Positions 43,573-52,600 of a stretch of 64,000 bases of DNA are shown one piece after another; the stretch's first letter is position 1; every line of letters begins with the position of its first letter. The notes beneath the pieces are model-generated. The model searched no databases. It saw only the letters and a list, made by a program, of their open reading frames with translations, and had not been told where the DNA came from. This DNA is from Verrucomicrobiales bacterium (GTDB lineage Bacteria; Verrucomicrobiota; Verrucomicrobiia; Verrucomicrobiales; DEV007). The DNA is taken from contig JAEUHI010000014.1 in assembly GCA_016795385.1 (NCBI GenBank), positions 29,039 to 93,038 on the forward strand, written 5' to 3'. Both the position numbers and the translations under genes were made by a program.

Positions 43573-44258
43573 GCGCGGCGAGGACATGAGACCGTGAGGC
43601 GTTCTCCACCTCTTCGTCTCACCGTGAGGGAAACCGTCGTGGCGTCGATGAGGACGTGACTTTGGCTGACGGTGCCGGCGTCGTCCCGGCTCATGTAGAT
43701 CGCCTCCGCCGGGACTTCGGCGATCTGGTCGTCGAGGATGGTGGAAAGGTCGCGTTCTTTCAGTATTTCGTAGCGGGCCATCCGGGCGGCCATGACTTGC
43801 CGCGGACGGAAGGAGGAAGTCGTCAGAAATCCGCGGCTTTCCTCGTAGCGATGCTCCAAGGATGAGCCGTCCCAGGAATACAGGCGCAGCTCACCTCCTC
43901 CCCAGATCAGGAGATGGCACGGATGGTAGACGGTCCAATCGTGCCTCTCGGCCGCAGCCGCGATCTCCCCGGCGGTGCGGTGGAGGCTGGCGAAGAGCGG
44001 CAACTCGCCGCGCGAGGCGCTTCCCGCCTTTACCGTCGGATGGGCGATCGGATAGGCATTCATGACGGCGGCGACGGACCCGCATTCATTGGCGAACAGC
44101 CAGGTCCCGCCGCCCAAGGGATCGCGCGCGCAAAGTCCGGTCACTGGATGGGCGGTTTCCTTCTTCGGATCGAGCGAAGGCGGACGGGTCCATTGTTCGT
44201 CCCGGTTGAAGCGGATTTCGCAACCCGCGCTGCTTTCGGTCCACGCGACTGAGCACAT
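43569..44258 (-). CDS. NRDE/TANGO2-family protein
   Basis: A 229-aa member of the NRDE (TANGO2-like) family, with an Ntn-hydrolase-like fold. The protein begins MCSVAW, with Cys2 available as an N-terminal nucleophile, then FNRDEQWTRPP (the NRDE motif), DPLGGGTWLFANECGSVAAV, and RGELPLFASL. Eukaryotic and bacterial TANGO2 proteins have been linked to haem trafficking and lipid/acyl-CoA metabolism; the reaction is unsettled. It overlaps the DinB-like stop by 1 bp and the fusion start as ATGA, so it is tightly coupled to lipid genes. Confidence 0.85.
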   Translation of the reverse strand: MCSVAWTESSAGCEIRFNRDEQWTRPPSLDPKKETAHPVTGLCARDPLGGGTWLFANECGSVAAVMNAYPIAHPTVKAGSASRGELPLFASLHRTAGEIAAAAERHDWTVYHPCHLLIWGGGELRLYSWDGSSLEHRYEESRGFLTTSSFRPRQVMAARMARYEILKERDLSTILDDQIAEVPAEAIYMSRDDAGTVSQSHVLIDATTVSLTVRRRGGERLTVSCPRRA

Positions 44259-44749
44259 CAGGAAGATCTGCGGAATTTGAGGGTGGTCGGGGCAATGCCA
44301 AAATCCGCCGGGAGCTCAAGGCCGGCCGAGGCGGCGATTACGGCGATCAGCGCGAAGTGATGCACCGTGTGCGAAATGAGGAACTGGAGCTCGCGGGTGA
44401 TCGAGGATTGCGAGGCAGCCGCTTCGCCATGGTCGCGGACGGCGATGATCTCCGGCCCGGAGGCAAGTTCGAGGATGGCGGCGCGCACGGCTTCGATCCG
44501 CTTTCGCGCGACGAGCGGATGATTCTCCACCTCCGGGTCCCTCGGGCGTCGTTCATAGTCGAGCACGCGGTCCTCGCGGATCGCCTGGAGCAGTTCCTCG
44601 TAGTGTTCCAGGCAATGACGGACATGCTGGCCGATGGTGGAGGAAAACACGCGACCACAGGGCTTGGCATAATGGCACTGCATGGGGCCGCCGAGCAATT
44701 CATCAACTTCGCCAAGGAGGCGGTCGTTGAGGAGAATCAGGTCGGTCAT
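44258..44749 (-). CDS. DinB-like four-helix metal-site protein
   Basis: A 163-aa protein from ATG 44749 that overlaps the DoxX stop (ATGA). It has the DinB/YfiT-type helical bundle with a possible three-His metal site: IGQHVRHCLEHYEELL (first His pair) and ISHTVHHFALIAVIAASAG (C-terminal His). Family members include thiol-dependent enzymes and stress-induced proteins; the activity here is unknown. Its position between DoxX and the NRDE gene suggests redox/thiol stress protection linked to the lipid operon (inference). Confidence 0.75.
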   Translation of the reverse strand: MTDLILLNDRLLGEVDELLGGPMQCHYAKPCGRVFSSTIGQHVRHCLEHYEELLQAIREDRVLDYERRPRDPEVENHPLVARKRIEAVRAAILELASGPEIIAVRDHGEAAASQSSITRELQFLISHTVHHFALIAVIAASAGLELPADFGIAPTTLKFRRSS

Positions 44750-45141
44750 CGCGCGGGACGAACGAGTAGCTTCCCCACGAACGGAATGCGCGAGCGTTCC
44801 ACCCACAGAAGGAAAAGCGAGCACGCGAAAACCACGCAGGCCAATGCGAAAAGGAGGCCGCCGTCGCCTTTCACTTCGATGCCGAGGATCGTGAGGTGGC
44901 TGAGGATCGCCCCGGCCATCACTCCTGCGGCGAGGCCGGCGCCGAGCCAGGCGAGGCGCGGAATGAAAAGCAGGATCGAGGCGATCAGCTCGACGACTCC
45001 GCTGCCGATGCGGCCGATCGGTTCCGCTCCGACCGTGGTGAAGATGTAGACGGATTCCTCGGAACCGGTGAATTTGAAAAACAAGGTTTGGAGGAGGATG
45101 ATCGCGGCGATGACGCGACAAACGAAGGAAGCGATTTTCAT
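44746..45141 (-). CDS. DoxX-family membrane protein, first gene of the operon
   Basis: A 131-aa four-helix DoxX-like protein from ATG 45141 (MKIASFVCRVIAAIILLQTL). Typical features: LFFKFTGSEESVYIFTTVG after helix 1, IGRIGSGVVELIASILLFIP in helix 2, and two further helices ending LLWVERSRIPFVG. DoxX relatives are small membrane redox-associated proteins often controlled by ECF sigma factors. The 115-bp gap to the divergent ECF gene is the probable operon promoter region. Confidence 0.85.
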   Translation of the reverse strand: MKIASFVCRVIAAIILLQTLFFKFTGSEESVYIFTTVGAEPIGRIGSGVVELIASILLFIPRLAWLGAGLAAGVMAGAILSHLTILGIEVKGDGGLLFALACVVFACSLFLLWVERSRIPFVGKLLVRPAR

Positions 45142-45256
45142 GGAAGGTGCGGCGATTGCCGATGGATTCGCGGGGTATGTCTGGTGGCGCCCACTTTCCT
45201 TACACTGCGAAAATTTTTCGTTGATCCGCTTTCGGCGTGCCGTTAATTCGCGCTCC

Positions 45257-45865
45257 ATGGGAGATCCATCGGATAAAGATCAGGTTGAGGGAAGTTCGCG
45301 AAAAGCCGACCCGGGAAGGTGGGTGGACGATCACGGCGAGATCCTTTACCGCTTCGCATTGACGCGTGTCCGCCGTCCCGAGGTCGCGGAAGACCTGGTC
45401 CAGGACACCCTCATGGCCGCAGTGCGCAGCGTGGAGGGTTTTTCCGGCCGGGCTTCGGAAAGGAACTGGCTCTTCGGGATCCTGAAAAACAAGATCGCGG
45501 ATCATTTCCGCAAACTGGGGCGCGAGACCAGTTTCACCGACCTCAAGTTTCTGGACGATGAGCTCTCCCACAAATTCGAGGAGGGAGGCTTTTGGAATCA
45601 CGACCTCGGCCCCGTCGAGTGGCAGAAGACCGATGCGGTCGTCTACCGGGAAGAGTTCTGGGCGGTGATGCGCGCGTGTCTCGGAAAGTTGCCGCCACGT
45701 GTGGCGGATGTGTTCCTGATGCGCGAGATGGACGACGCCGACACGGAGTCGATCTGCGGTTCCCTCGGCATCTCCCGGAACAATCTTTGGGTGATGCTCC
45801 ACCGGGCCCGCATGGCGCTGCGCGAGTGCCTCGAGATGAATTGGTTCGGAAGGGCGACGGTCTGA
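45257..45865 (+). CDS. ECF-type RNA polymerase sigma factor
   Basis: A 202-aa sigma-70 family factor with only regions 2 and 4. Region 2: ILYRFALTRVRRPEVAEDL, VQDTLMAAVRSVEGFSG, WLFGILKNKIADHFRKL. Region 4: CLGKLPPRVADVFLMREMDD, then helix-turn-helix ICGSLGISRNNLWVMLHRAR. The start is ATG 45257 (MGDPSDKDQ). It is divergent from the six-gene lipid-type operon and is followed by a zinc-finger protein that is probably its anti-sigma factor. It likely controls itself and perhaps the divergent operon. Confidence 0.93.
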   Translation: MGDPSDKDQVEGSSRKADPGRWVDDHGEILYRFALTRVRRPEVAEDLVQDTLMAAVRSVEGFSGRASERNWLFGILKNKIADHFRKLGRETSFTDLKFLDDELSHKFEEGGFWNHDLGPVEWQKTDAVVYREEFWAVMRACLGKLPPRVADVFLMREMDDADTESICGSLGISRNNLWVMLHRARMALRECLEMNWFGRATV

Positions 45866-45973
45866 TCGGTCGTGGGGCGAGGGGAAAAGGAATTCGAGAT
45901 TCCTTTGTAAGGATTTCCGGCTTCACCCGACCCGCCCTTGGAAGTGCCAGTTCATCGGCCTTCCCCCGGACCC

Positions 45974-46294
45974 GTGATCACCAAGCTCAAATCCTCTTTG
46001 GCATCGCTCTACGAAAGCACGGTATGCAAGTGCACTCCCTGCTGTCATGAGATGACGCGTTTGATTTCAGAGGCTCACGAACGTCCCCATGGCTGGCTGC
46101 TTCGATGGCGGATGAATCTTCATTATGGCATCTGTGTCTGGTGCCTGCGCTACCGCGATCAACTTGCGATGATCCGCGACCTGCTTCGCCAGTTTCCTGG
46201 ATCAACGGATGGAGGCGCGGAGTTGCTGTGCGAGGAGGCGCGGGAGCGGATCAAGGAATCACTGCGTCAAGCGGGGGAGGATCATCGGCCGTGA
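45974..46294 (+). CDS. Zinc-finger anti-sigma-like protein
   Basis: A short protein of about 106 aa from GTG 45974 (VITKLKSSLASLYEST). It holds a cysteine cluster (CKCTPCCHEMTRLISEAHER) and a zf-HC2-type HxxxCxxC (HYGICVWCLRYRDQL), the usual layout of small soluble zinc anti-sigma factors encoded after ECF genes. There is no membrane helix. It follows the ECF gene by 108 bp. The exact start is uncertain. Confidence 0.7.
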   Translation: MITKLKSSLASLYESTVCKCTPCCHEMTRLISEAHERPHGWLLRWRMNLHYGICVWCLRYRDQLAMIRDLLRQFPGSTDGGAELLCEEARERIKESLRQAGEDHRP

Positions 46295-46367
46295 CGGGGT
46301 GCTTGGCCCCTGGATGGGGAGGAAACGGGTTGATTTCACGCCGGCGATAAGAAACGATCGTCCGGTC

Positions 46368-47450
46368 ATGACTTTTCCCGCGATCTCCCTTTGCTTGGGC
46401 GTTCTGGCTGTTTTTCCGCCGTTGTTCGCCCAGAATACGGGCGACCCGTCAGAAGCCACCTTGCCACCGGCTGTCGAAGTACTTGACCTCCGCTATGCAA
46501 CGGCGATGTCCGAGCTGGACCAGCCGCTCGCGGATTTGAGGCAATCCTACTTCCGCAAGGTCGAAGAGTTGAAAACGGAACGCCAGGCACAGGGCGACCT
46601 GGCCGGTGTATTGGTTTTGCAGGACGAGTTGAAGCTCGCCGAATCCACAGGGCCTGGGTCCGGGAGCCGCTACCAGCCTCTCGCCGATCTCCAGAAGATC
46701 TACCATGAGCACGCGGTGAAAACCGCGGATCGGATCAAGCCACAGCGTTTGCGTGTCGAAGAGACCTATCAGACCGGGCTTGCGGCCATTGTGGCGGCCC
46801 TGACCCGTGAAGGAAACATCGACGAGGCACTTCTTTGCCAGCAGCATCTGGAGGCATCGAAGCTTCGCATGAAGCAATGGCAAAGCCCGTCCACCGTTGG
46901 CTCGGCGAATGTCGCCCCAGCGACGGGATCCTTCAGTTGGTTGAACCTGCAAAAGGGGATCGAGGAGGGACGTTTGGCGCGCACGACCCCCGTCGGTGGT
47001 GCCGCTGGGGATGTCGATCTTGAGATCCCGAAAGAAAGTGGTCTACTCGTGGGTTTCGAGATCTCTCTTGGTCCCTTTGGGAAATCGCAGAATACAGTGA
47101 GGAAGATCGCTCCTTTGTATCGCACGGCATCTGGTAAGGTGATCGAAGGAAAAGCCCGTGCCAATGCCGCCACCGATCAGAAAAAACGTGAGATCGCGAA
47201 GGACGGATACGTCGTCGCCGGCATCACGACCCATAGCGAGGCGGGTATCCGCAAGATGAAGGTTCGTTATGAAGCGATCCGGGGGATGGGGACGAATCCC
47301 GGGGATTCCTACGAATCGGAATGGTACGGCGAATGGGAAGGTGGCCGGGTCGCAACCCTTTCGACGGAAGGCCGGCTTCCCATCGGGATCGAAGGCGCGA
47401 TCGGCATCGGCGTCGGCGAGACGAAGCTGGTGGTGCTGGACGTAAAGTAG
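46368..47450 (+). CDS. Secreted protein with coiled coil and C-terminal beta domain, unknown
   Basis: From ATG 46368 (MTFPAISLCLGVLAVFPPLF, signal peptide, cut near FAQ) the product is 360 aa. Residues about 40-190 are helical/coiled (LDQPLADLRQSYFRKVEELK, GVLVLQDELKLAES); this region is common in PVC secreted proteins carrying varied C-terminal modules. Residues about 210-360 are beta-rich (GLLVGFEISLGPFGK, APLYRTASGKVIEG, YVVAGITTHSEAGIRKM), resembling the jacalin-like or ligand-binding tail found in this protein class. Function unknown. Confidence 0.7.
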   Translation: MTFPAISLCLGVLAVFPPLFAQNTGDPSEATLPPAVEVLDLRYATAMSELDQPLADLRQSYFRKVEELKTERQAQGDLAGVLVLQDELKLAESTGPGSGSRYQPLADLQKIYHEHAVKTADRIKPQRLRVEETYQTGLAAIVAALTREGNIDEALLCQQHLEASKLRMKQWQSPSTVGSANVAPATGSFSWLNLQKGIEEGRLARTTPVGGAAGDVDLEIPKESGLLVGFEISLGPFGKSQNTVRKIAPLYRTASGKVIEGKARANAATDQKKREIAKDGYVVAGITTHSEAGIRKMKVRYEAIRGMGTNPGDSYESEWYGEWEGGRVATLSTEGRLPIGIEGAIGIGVGETKLVVLDVK

Positions 47451-47544
47451 CCGGGCGCCCCATCGGCACATGGTTCCGGCCGAAACGGCGACCCCGTCAT
47501 CGTAATTCCGGCGGGGTATGAGGAAGGGATGTGAAGGGACAGCC

Positions 47545-47883
47545 TCAGCGGTGTCGCAGCCTTTTGATGCCCTCAGAAATTTTGTGCTCACATACGGGAC
47601 AATAAGAAAACGTTCGAGGAATAGGCGTGTATTCGTTTGGCCTCAGCGAGTGGCCGAAGGGAATTCCATGCGGGAATTTTTCGGTGAGCTTTGCGTAGTC
47701 CGGTAACAATGAGGGAGGATTCGGCGTGTCGAAGACGAACCCGTTGACTTCCACAAGGTTTACTGAATGTACGGAGCATACTTCAAATGTCTCGAGCGAA
47801 CCCGGAGCCGGGGAGATCGAGTCAACCGTTTGACATGAGGTCGTTGCGACAGCACACGCGATCACTGCGATGGGAAGCTTCAT
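47545..47883 (-). CDS. Small lipoprotein with CxxC motif, unknown
   Basis: A 112-aa product from ATG 47883 (MKLPIAVIACAVATTSCQTV) with a lipobox ending TTSC. The short mature part includes FEVCSVHSVNLVEVNGFVF and, near the C terminus, YCPVCEHKISEG, a CxxC that could bind metal or form a disulfide. No family is recognised. Its 5' end abuts the dispersed repeat at 47890. Confidence 0.6.
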   Translation of the reverse strand: MKLPIAVIACAVATTSCQTVDSISPAPGSLETFEVCSVHSVNLVEVNGFVFDTPNPPSLLPDYAKLTEKFPHGIPFGHSLRPNEYTPIPRTFSYCPVCEHKISEGIKRLRHR

Positions 47884-47889
47884 TGACGC

Positions 47890-48028
47890 GAATGGCACGG
47901 AAACAACCTCATTGTGGAACGACCAATTTCGGGCAGGACAAGAGTGTCCTGCCCCCTTAACCGCTTGCGCGGGAAATGAGCGCCATTCTCAGAGCCAACT
48001 GTAAGGAGGGCGGACACTCCTGTCCGCC
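47890..48028 (-). repeat. Dispersed repeat copy with two hairpins, one end truncated
   Basis: Reverse-oriented relative of the MITE-like element at 63391-63562. It keeps one terminal sequence (47890-47903), a perfect 10-bp hairpin (arms 47931-47940 and 47945-47954) and an 8-bp hairpin (48009-48016 and 48021-48028). The other terminal repeat is not recognisable. The adjoining stretch to the DUF1501 stop at 48085 holds nothing else recognisable. Confidence 0.65.
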
Positions 48029-48084
48029 GGCCGATTGGCTTCCTTCCATACCCTTCTTTATCGACGCATTTCGACGCGCACCCC

Positions 48085-49554
48085 TCACGCAAACAGCTTC
48101 TCCACCGACTCGCCCTTCACCAGCTCGCGCGGCTGGTTGAGGTGGTTGTAGACGATGGACTGCGGATCGATCCCCATGGTGTGGTAGATCGTGGCGAGGA
48201 TCTCGGTGGGATGCACCGGATCTTCGACGGGAGCGGATCCGGTCTTGTCGGATTTGCCGTGGACGTGGCCGCGTTTGACGCCGGCACCGCCGATGATCGA
48301 GGTGTAGCAGTAGGGCCAGTGGTCGCGACCATCGGCGCTGTTGTTGTTGCCGCTGGTGGAGACGCCCATCTCGGGGCTGCGGCCGAATTCACCGATGGCG
48401 ACGACGAGGGTTTCGTCGAGCAATCCGCGCTGGTCGAGGTCCTCGAAGAGGGCGGAGAGGCCTTGGTCGAGCATGGGGGCGGATTGATCCTTCATCCGCT
48501 TGGGCAGGCCGACATGGTGGTCCCAGCTGTGGTTGTCGCTGTTCGCCACCTTGGGCCAGATCACTTCGACGACCTTGGTGCCGGCCTCGACGAGGCGGCG
48601 GGCGAGGAGACAGCTTTGGCCAAAGGTGTTTCTTCCGTAGCGCTCGCGCAGTTTGTCGTCCTCGGCCTCGAGATTGAAGGCATCGCGGGCGCGGCCCGAG
48701 ACGATCAGATTGAGGGCCTTGTCGTAGTACTCGTCGAGGTTGTAGTTTTCGACGGCTTTCTCGATCGTCGGCATCTGCGCGGTGAGCGCGTCACGCAGCT
48801 TGGCGCGGCGCTGGAGACGGAGGGAGAAAACGTCGGGACGGAGCTGGAGATCGTCGACGCGCACCGTGGTCATCTTGCTCATGTCCATGTCGTCGCCGTC
48901 GGGGAAGAGGTAGTAGGGATCGTAGGCCTTGCCGAGGAAACCGGCGGTGCCGCCCTTGTTGATCACGTTCGACTCCTGGATCGGACGCGGCATCACGACG
49001 AAGGGGAGCATGGGCTCGTCGGAGGGTTTCATCCGGATGATGTTCGAGCCGAAGTTCGGGAAATCCTTGGGCGAGGGCGGCTCGAGCTGGCCGGAGGGGC
49101 TCACCTTGTCGGTGGTGTAGCCGGTCATGATCTGGTAGATCGCGGCGGTGTGGTTGAAAAGGCCGTTCGGCGTGTAGCTCATCGAGCGCACCGTGGTGTA
49201 GCGGTCGGCCACCTTGGCGAGGTTGGGGAGCAGCTCGGTGTATTGCAGCCCGTCGACAGCGGTGTTGATCGGCTTGAAGATCGACTTCACGTTCGTCGGC
49301 GCGTCGGGCTTCGGATCGAAGAGGTCGATGTGGCTCGGTCCACCCTGGAGGTAGACCATGATGACCGACTTCGCCTTGCCCCATCCGGGACGTCCGGCAA
49401 GGCTCGAAGCGGCGCTGGCGCTTTGCACGGCGAGGATGTTGTTCAGCGTCATCCCCAGCATGCCGGCACCGCCGATGCGCAGGAAGTCGCGGCGTCCGGG
49501 CTTGAGATGGGGATCACAGAGGTCCTTGGCGATTTCTCCGGGTAGTCTGATCAT
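48085..49554 (-). CDS. DUF1501 (sulfatase-fold) protein with Tat signal
   Basis: A 489-aa partner of the 1714-aa cytochrome upstream (63-bp gap). The Tat-type signal [20 protein letters not shown] is followed by [67 protein letters not shown] and [23 protein letters not shown] motif near the C terminus is typical of the family. It differs from the DUF1501 protein at 22544 in subgroup ([12 protein letters not shown] start), so the two pairs are not recent duplicates. Confidence 0.92.
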   Translation of the reverse strand: MIRLPGEIAKDLCDPHLKPGRRDFLRIGGAGMLGMTLNNILAVQSASAASSLAGRPGWGKAKSVIMVYLQGGPSHIDLFDPKPDAPTNVKSIFKPINTAVDGLQYTELLPNLAKVADRYTTVRSMSYTPNGLFNHTAAIYQIMTGYTTDKVSPSGQLEPPSPKDFPNFGSNIIRMKPSDEPMLPFVVMPRPIQESNVINKGGTAGFLGKAYDPYYLFPDGDDMDMSKMTTVRVDDLQLRPDVFSLRLQRRAKLRDALTAQMPTIEKAVENYNLDEYYDKALNLIVSGRARDAFNLEAEDDKLRERYGRNTFGQSCLLARRLVEAGTKVVEVIWPKVANSDNHSWDHHVGLPKRMKDQSAPMLDQGLSALFEDLDQRGLLDETLVVAIGEFGRSPEMGVSTSGNNNSADGRDHWPYCYTSIIGGAGVKRGHVHGKSDKTGSAPVEDPVHPTEILATIYHTMGIDPQSIVYNHLNQPRELVKGESVEKLFA

Positions 49555-49617
49555 GGCTGGCGATGGGTCACGGGTTAAAGAGTCACGGGTACGGGGGAAG
49601 ATTCACGAAGCGAGGTC

Positions 49618-52600
49618 TCAACGATTGAACAAAAACGACGAGCTGTTGACCAGCGCCCAGGCGAGATCCTGGGCGGCGGTGAGGCGCCGGTTGGCGGCTT
49701 GTTGGGTGGAATGTTCCATGTTCTGCCGCAGCTCGAGCAGCTTGGGATCCTCCTTGATCGGCAGCTCGGCGTTCTTCAAGGCGGCTTCGAGGGCGACGAG
49801 CTTCGGATCGGCGGGGAGCGGTTTCTTCTCCGAGTAGAGCTTGTAGGCGAGGGCATGGCGGTCCTTGCTGCGGCTCTGGTAAAAGGACGAGAGCGCGGCC
49901 TTCGCTTCGGCGTTGCGCTGGTTCGGCTCGGTCTGGAGCATCGCGGCGATGCCGGCGGGCAGACCGGCCTCGAGAGGTTCGGCCGCGTTGGTCGCCCACA
50001 CCTTGAACTTGCCGAGCGGATATTCGCCGCCGCCGTACTGGCAATGGACGGTGAGGGTCAGGGTGCCGCCCTTGGCATCGATCGCGAGCGGTTTCTCGAA
50101 CTGGTAACGGGCCCAGTTCGGCTGGCGTTCGTTGCCGCCGGCGGCCCAGCCTTTCACGTCGCGGGTGGCCTGGCCGTTGATGGAGTTCTTCACATCGAAG
50201 CCTTGCTGGATGAAGTCGGTCTTCGCATCCTTGAACTTCAGCGCCATCGGTTTTTTGGCATCGCCTCCGGCGGGCACGTAGCTCGCGGCGAATTCACTGA
50301 CGACAAAGTTCCCGTTGGCGCTGAGTCCGGGGCCGTAGCCGGGGAGCCGCTCGTCGGGCAGGGCCTCGAGCTGCAGGCCGGTCAAAGTGGCGGCCGCCTT
50401 GACGGGGATGGTCACGGTGTAGACGACATTCTTCGGCGCTCCGCTCGCGAGCACGGCCCCTTCCGGCTCGATCGCGAGGGTGATGCCGCTCTGGGGATTG
50501 GTGGTCGCGGCGCTCGGGGTGAGCGGGGTCCAGCGCGTCCAGAAGGAGGCGAGGGTGAGGCTCTTTTCCCACTCGGTCAGCTTGGCCGGCAGGGTGGCGT
50601 CGAAATCGGCGAGCGCCTTCGTCGCGGCGGCGACCCGGGTCTTCTGCGCGGCCTCGGCCTCGGCCTTTTTCTTCGCGGCTTCGGGCTGATAGGCGGAGAG
50701 TTCGGTGGCGGCTTTGGAGATGGCCTGGTAGCGGGCGATCTCGCGTTGGCTCTTCACGGGAATCCAATCGGCCTCCCCTTTGGCCAGCTTGGCCGTGAGC
50801 ACCTGATGATCGGAGTCGATCTCCTTCATCACCGCGAGGGCGGCGTCGATCTCGGCGGCGCTGGGGGCGCGGGCAAGGATGCGGTAATAAATCTCCTCGA
50901 CGAGCTTGCGGTCATCGGCCTGGGTGGCGACCAGTTTGGCGAGGCCGCTGTCTTTCGCTCCGATCGCGTCGGCGATGGCGGGTCCTGACAGAAACGCCAT
51001 GATCGCGCTCATCTGCAGCTCGGAGGAGCGTTCGCATTCGCAGGCGCTCTCGCGGACGGGGCGGCCGAGATTGGCGAGGAAGCCGCTCTTCAGATCGAGT
51101 TTCGCATCGGGGAGCTGGCTCGCGCGCACGCCGCGACCGGCACCCGGGATGTCGGGAACGGCGCCGGTGACGAAGTGGACCGCGTCATAGAGCACCTCGG
51201 CAGGGAGGCGGCGGGCTTTGGCGCGGGAGAAGTTGATCTCGTCATCGCCATTCCAATCGTTGGCCACGATCGAGAGCTGGTAGGTGCGGGACTTGCAGAT
51301 TTCGGCGGTGAGGGCGCGCACGTCGAAACCCGATTTCACGAATTGCGCGGAAAGGTAATCGAGGAGCTGCGGATTGGTCGGAGGATTGCCGGCGCGGATG
51401 TCGTCGAGCGGTTCGATGATGCCGGTGCCGAGCAGGTATCCCCAGACGCGGTTCGCGTAGCTGGCGGCGAAGTAGGGATTGTCGGGCGAGACGACCCAGG
51501 CGCCGAACTGCTCGCGGCGGGTGGGTTTGTCAGGCTGGGTGAAGGCGACCTTCGCCAGCGGGGCTTCGTAGGGGAACTCCGGCGCGGTCACCTGCCCGGT
51601 GCGGTCGTGTTTCACCTCGCCGTCCGGTTTGTCGGTGATCACTTCGTAGAGCGGCTTGGCCCCCTCGACCGCGGTGCCGCCGAGGTTCTGGCTCGGCGCG
51701 TTCTTGCTGTCGCGGGCGAGATTGATTTGGGCGAACCAGGCGGCGGTCTCGTAGTATTGGTCCTGCGTCCAGCGCTCGAAGGGGTGGTCGTGGCACTTGT
51801 TGCAGTTGAAACGGGTCGCGAGGAAAAGGTGGGTCGTGTTTTCGACGAGTTCGGCGGGCTCGCGGAGGATTTTGTAATAGCTGGCCGCGGGGTTGTCCTT
51901 GTTCGATCCGGTCGCGGTGATGATCTTGTAGGCGAAGTCGTCGTAGGGGGTGTTGGCCTCTACCTCCTTGCGGATCCAGTCGCGGAAAAGCTTCGCCCCT
52001 TCATCGCCGAGGAACTTGGAATTCACCTGGAGCATGTCGCTCCACTTGTTGGTCCAGTGGTCGGTGTATTCGGGCGTCTTGAGCAGTTCGTCCACAAGCG
52101 CGTCACGCTTTTCCCGGGTGGGGCGGTCGTCGGCGACGAAGGACTTGACCCTGTCGGATGTGGGAGGCAACCCTGTCAGGTCGAGGTGGACGCGCCGGAC
52201 GAATTCCTCATCGGTGCAAAGTTCGCTGGGGGCGAGCTTCATGCGCTCCCACTTCGCGGCGACGAGCTTGTCGATCTCGCCCCAGGTCTCGGGCGCCTTC
52301 CAGGTGAAACCTTCGCGGTCGCCCATCACCGTCAGGGTGGTGGCGGCGTAGGCGCCCTCGTAGCGGGCGAGGATGGGGGCCTCGCCACGACGCACGGTGT
52401 GGAGCAGACCGAACTCGTCGTGCTCGGCGACTTCGGTGTTGCCGGATTCGATGTAGGACTCGAGGGTGACGTCGCGCGTTTTCCCATCGTCGTAGCGGGC
52501 GACGACGCGGAACTGCTGGCGTCCGCCGAGATTCTGGATCACGGGATTTTTCGGGAACAGTTCGATCGAGGCGACGCGGGCGACTTTGGTGTCGAGCTTC

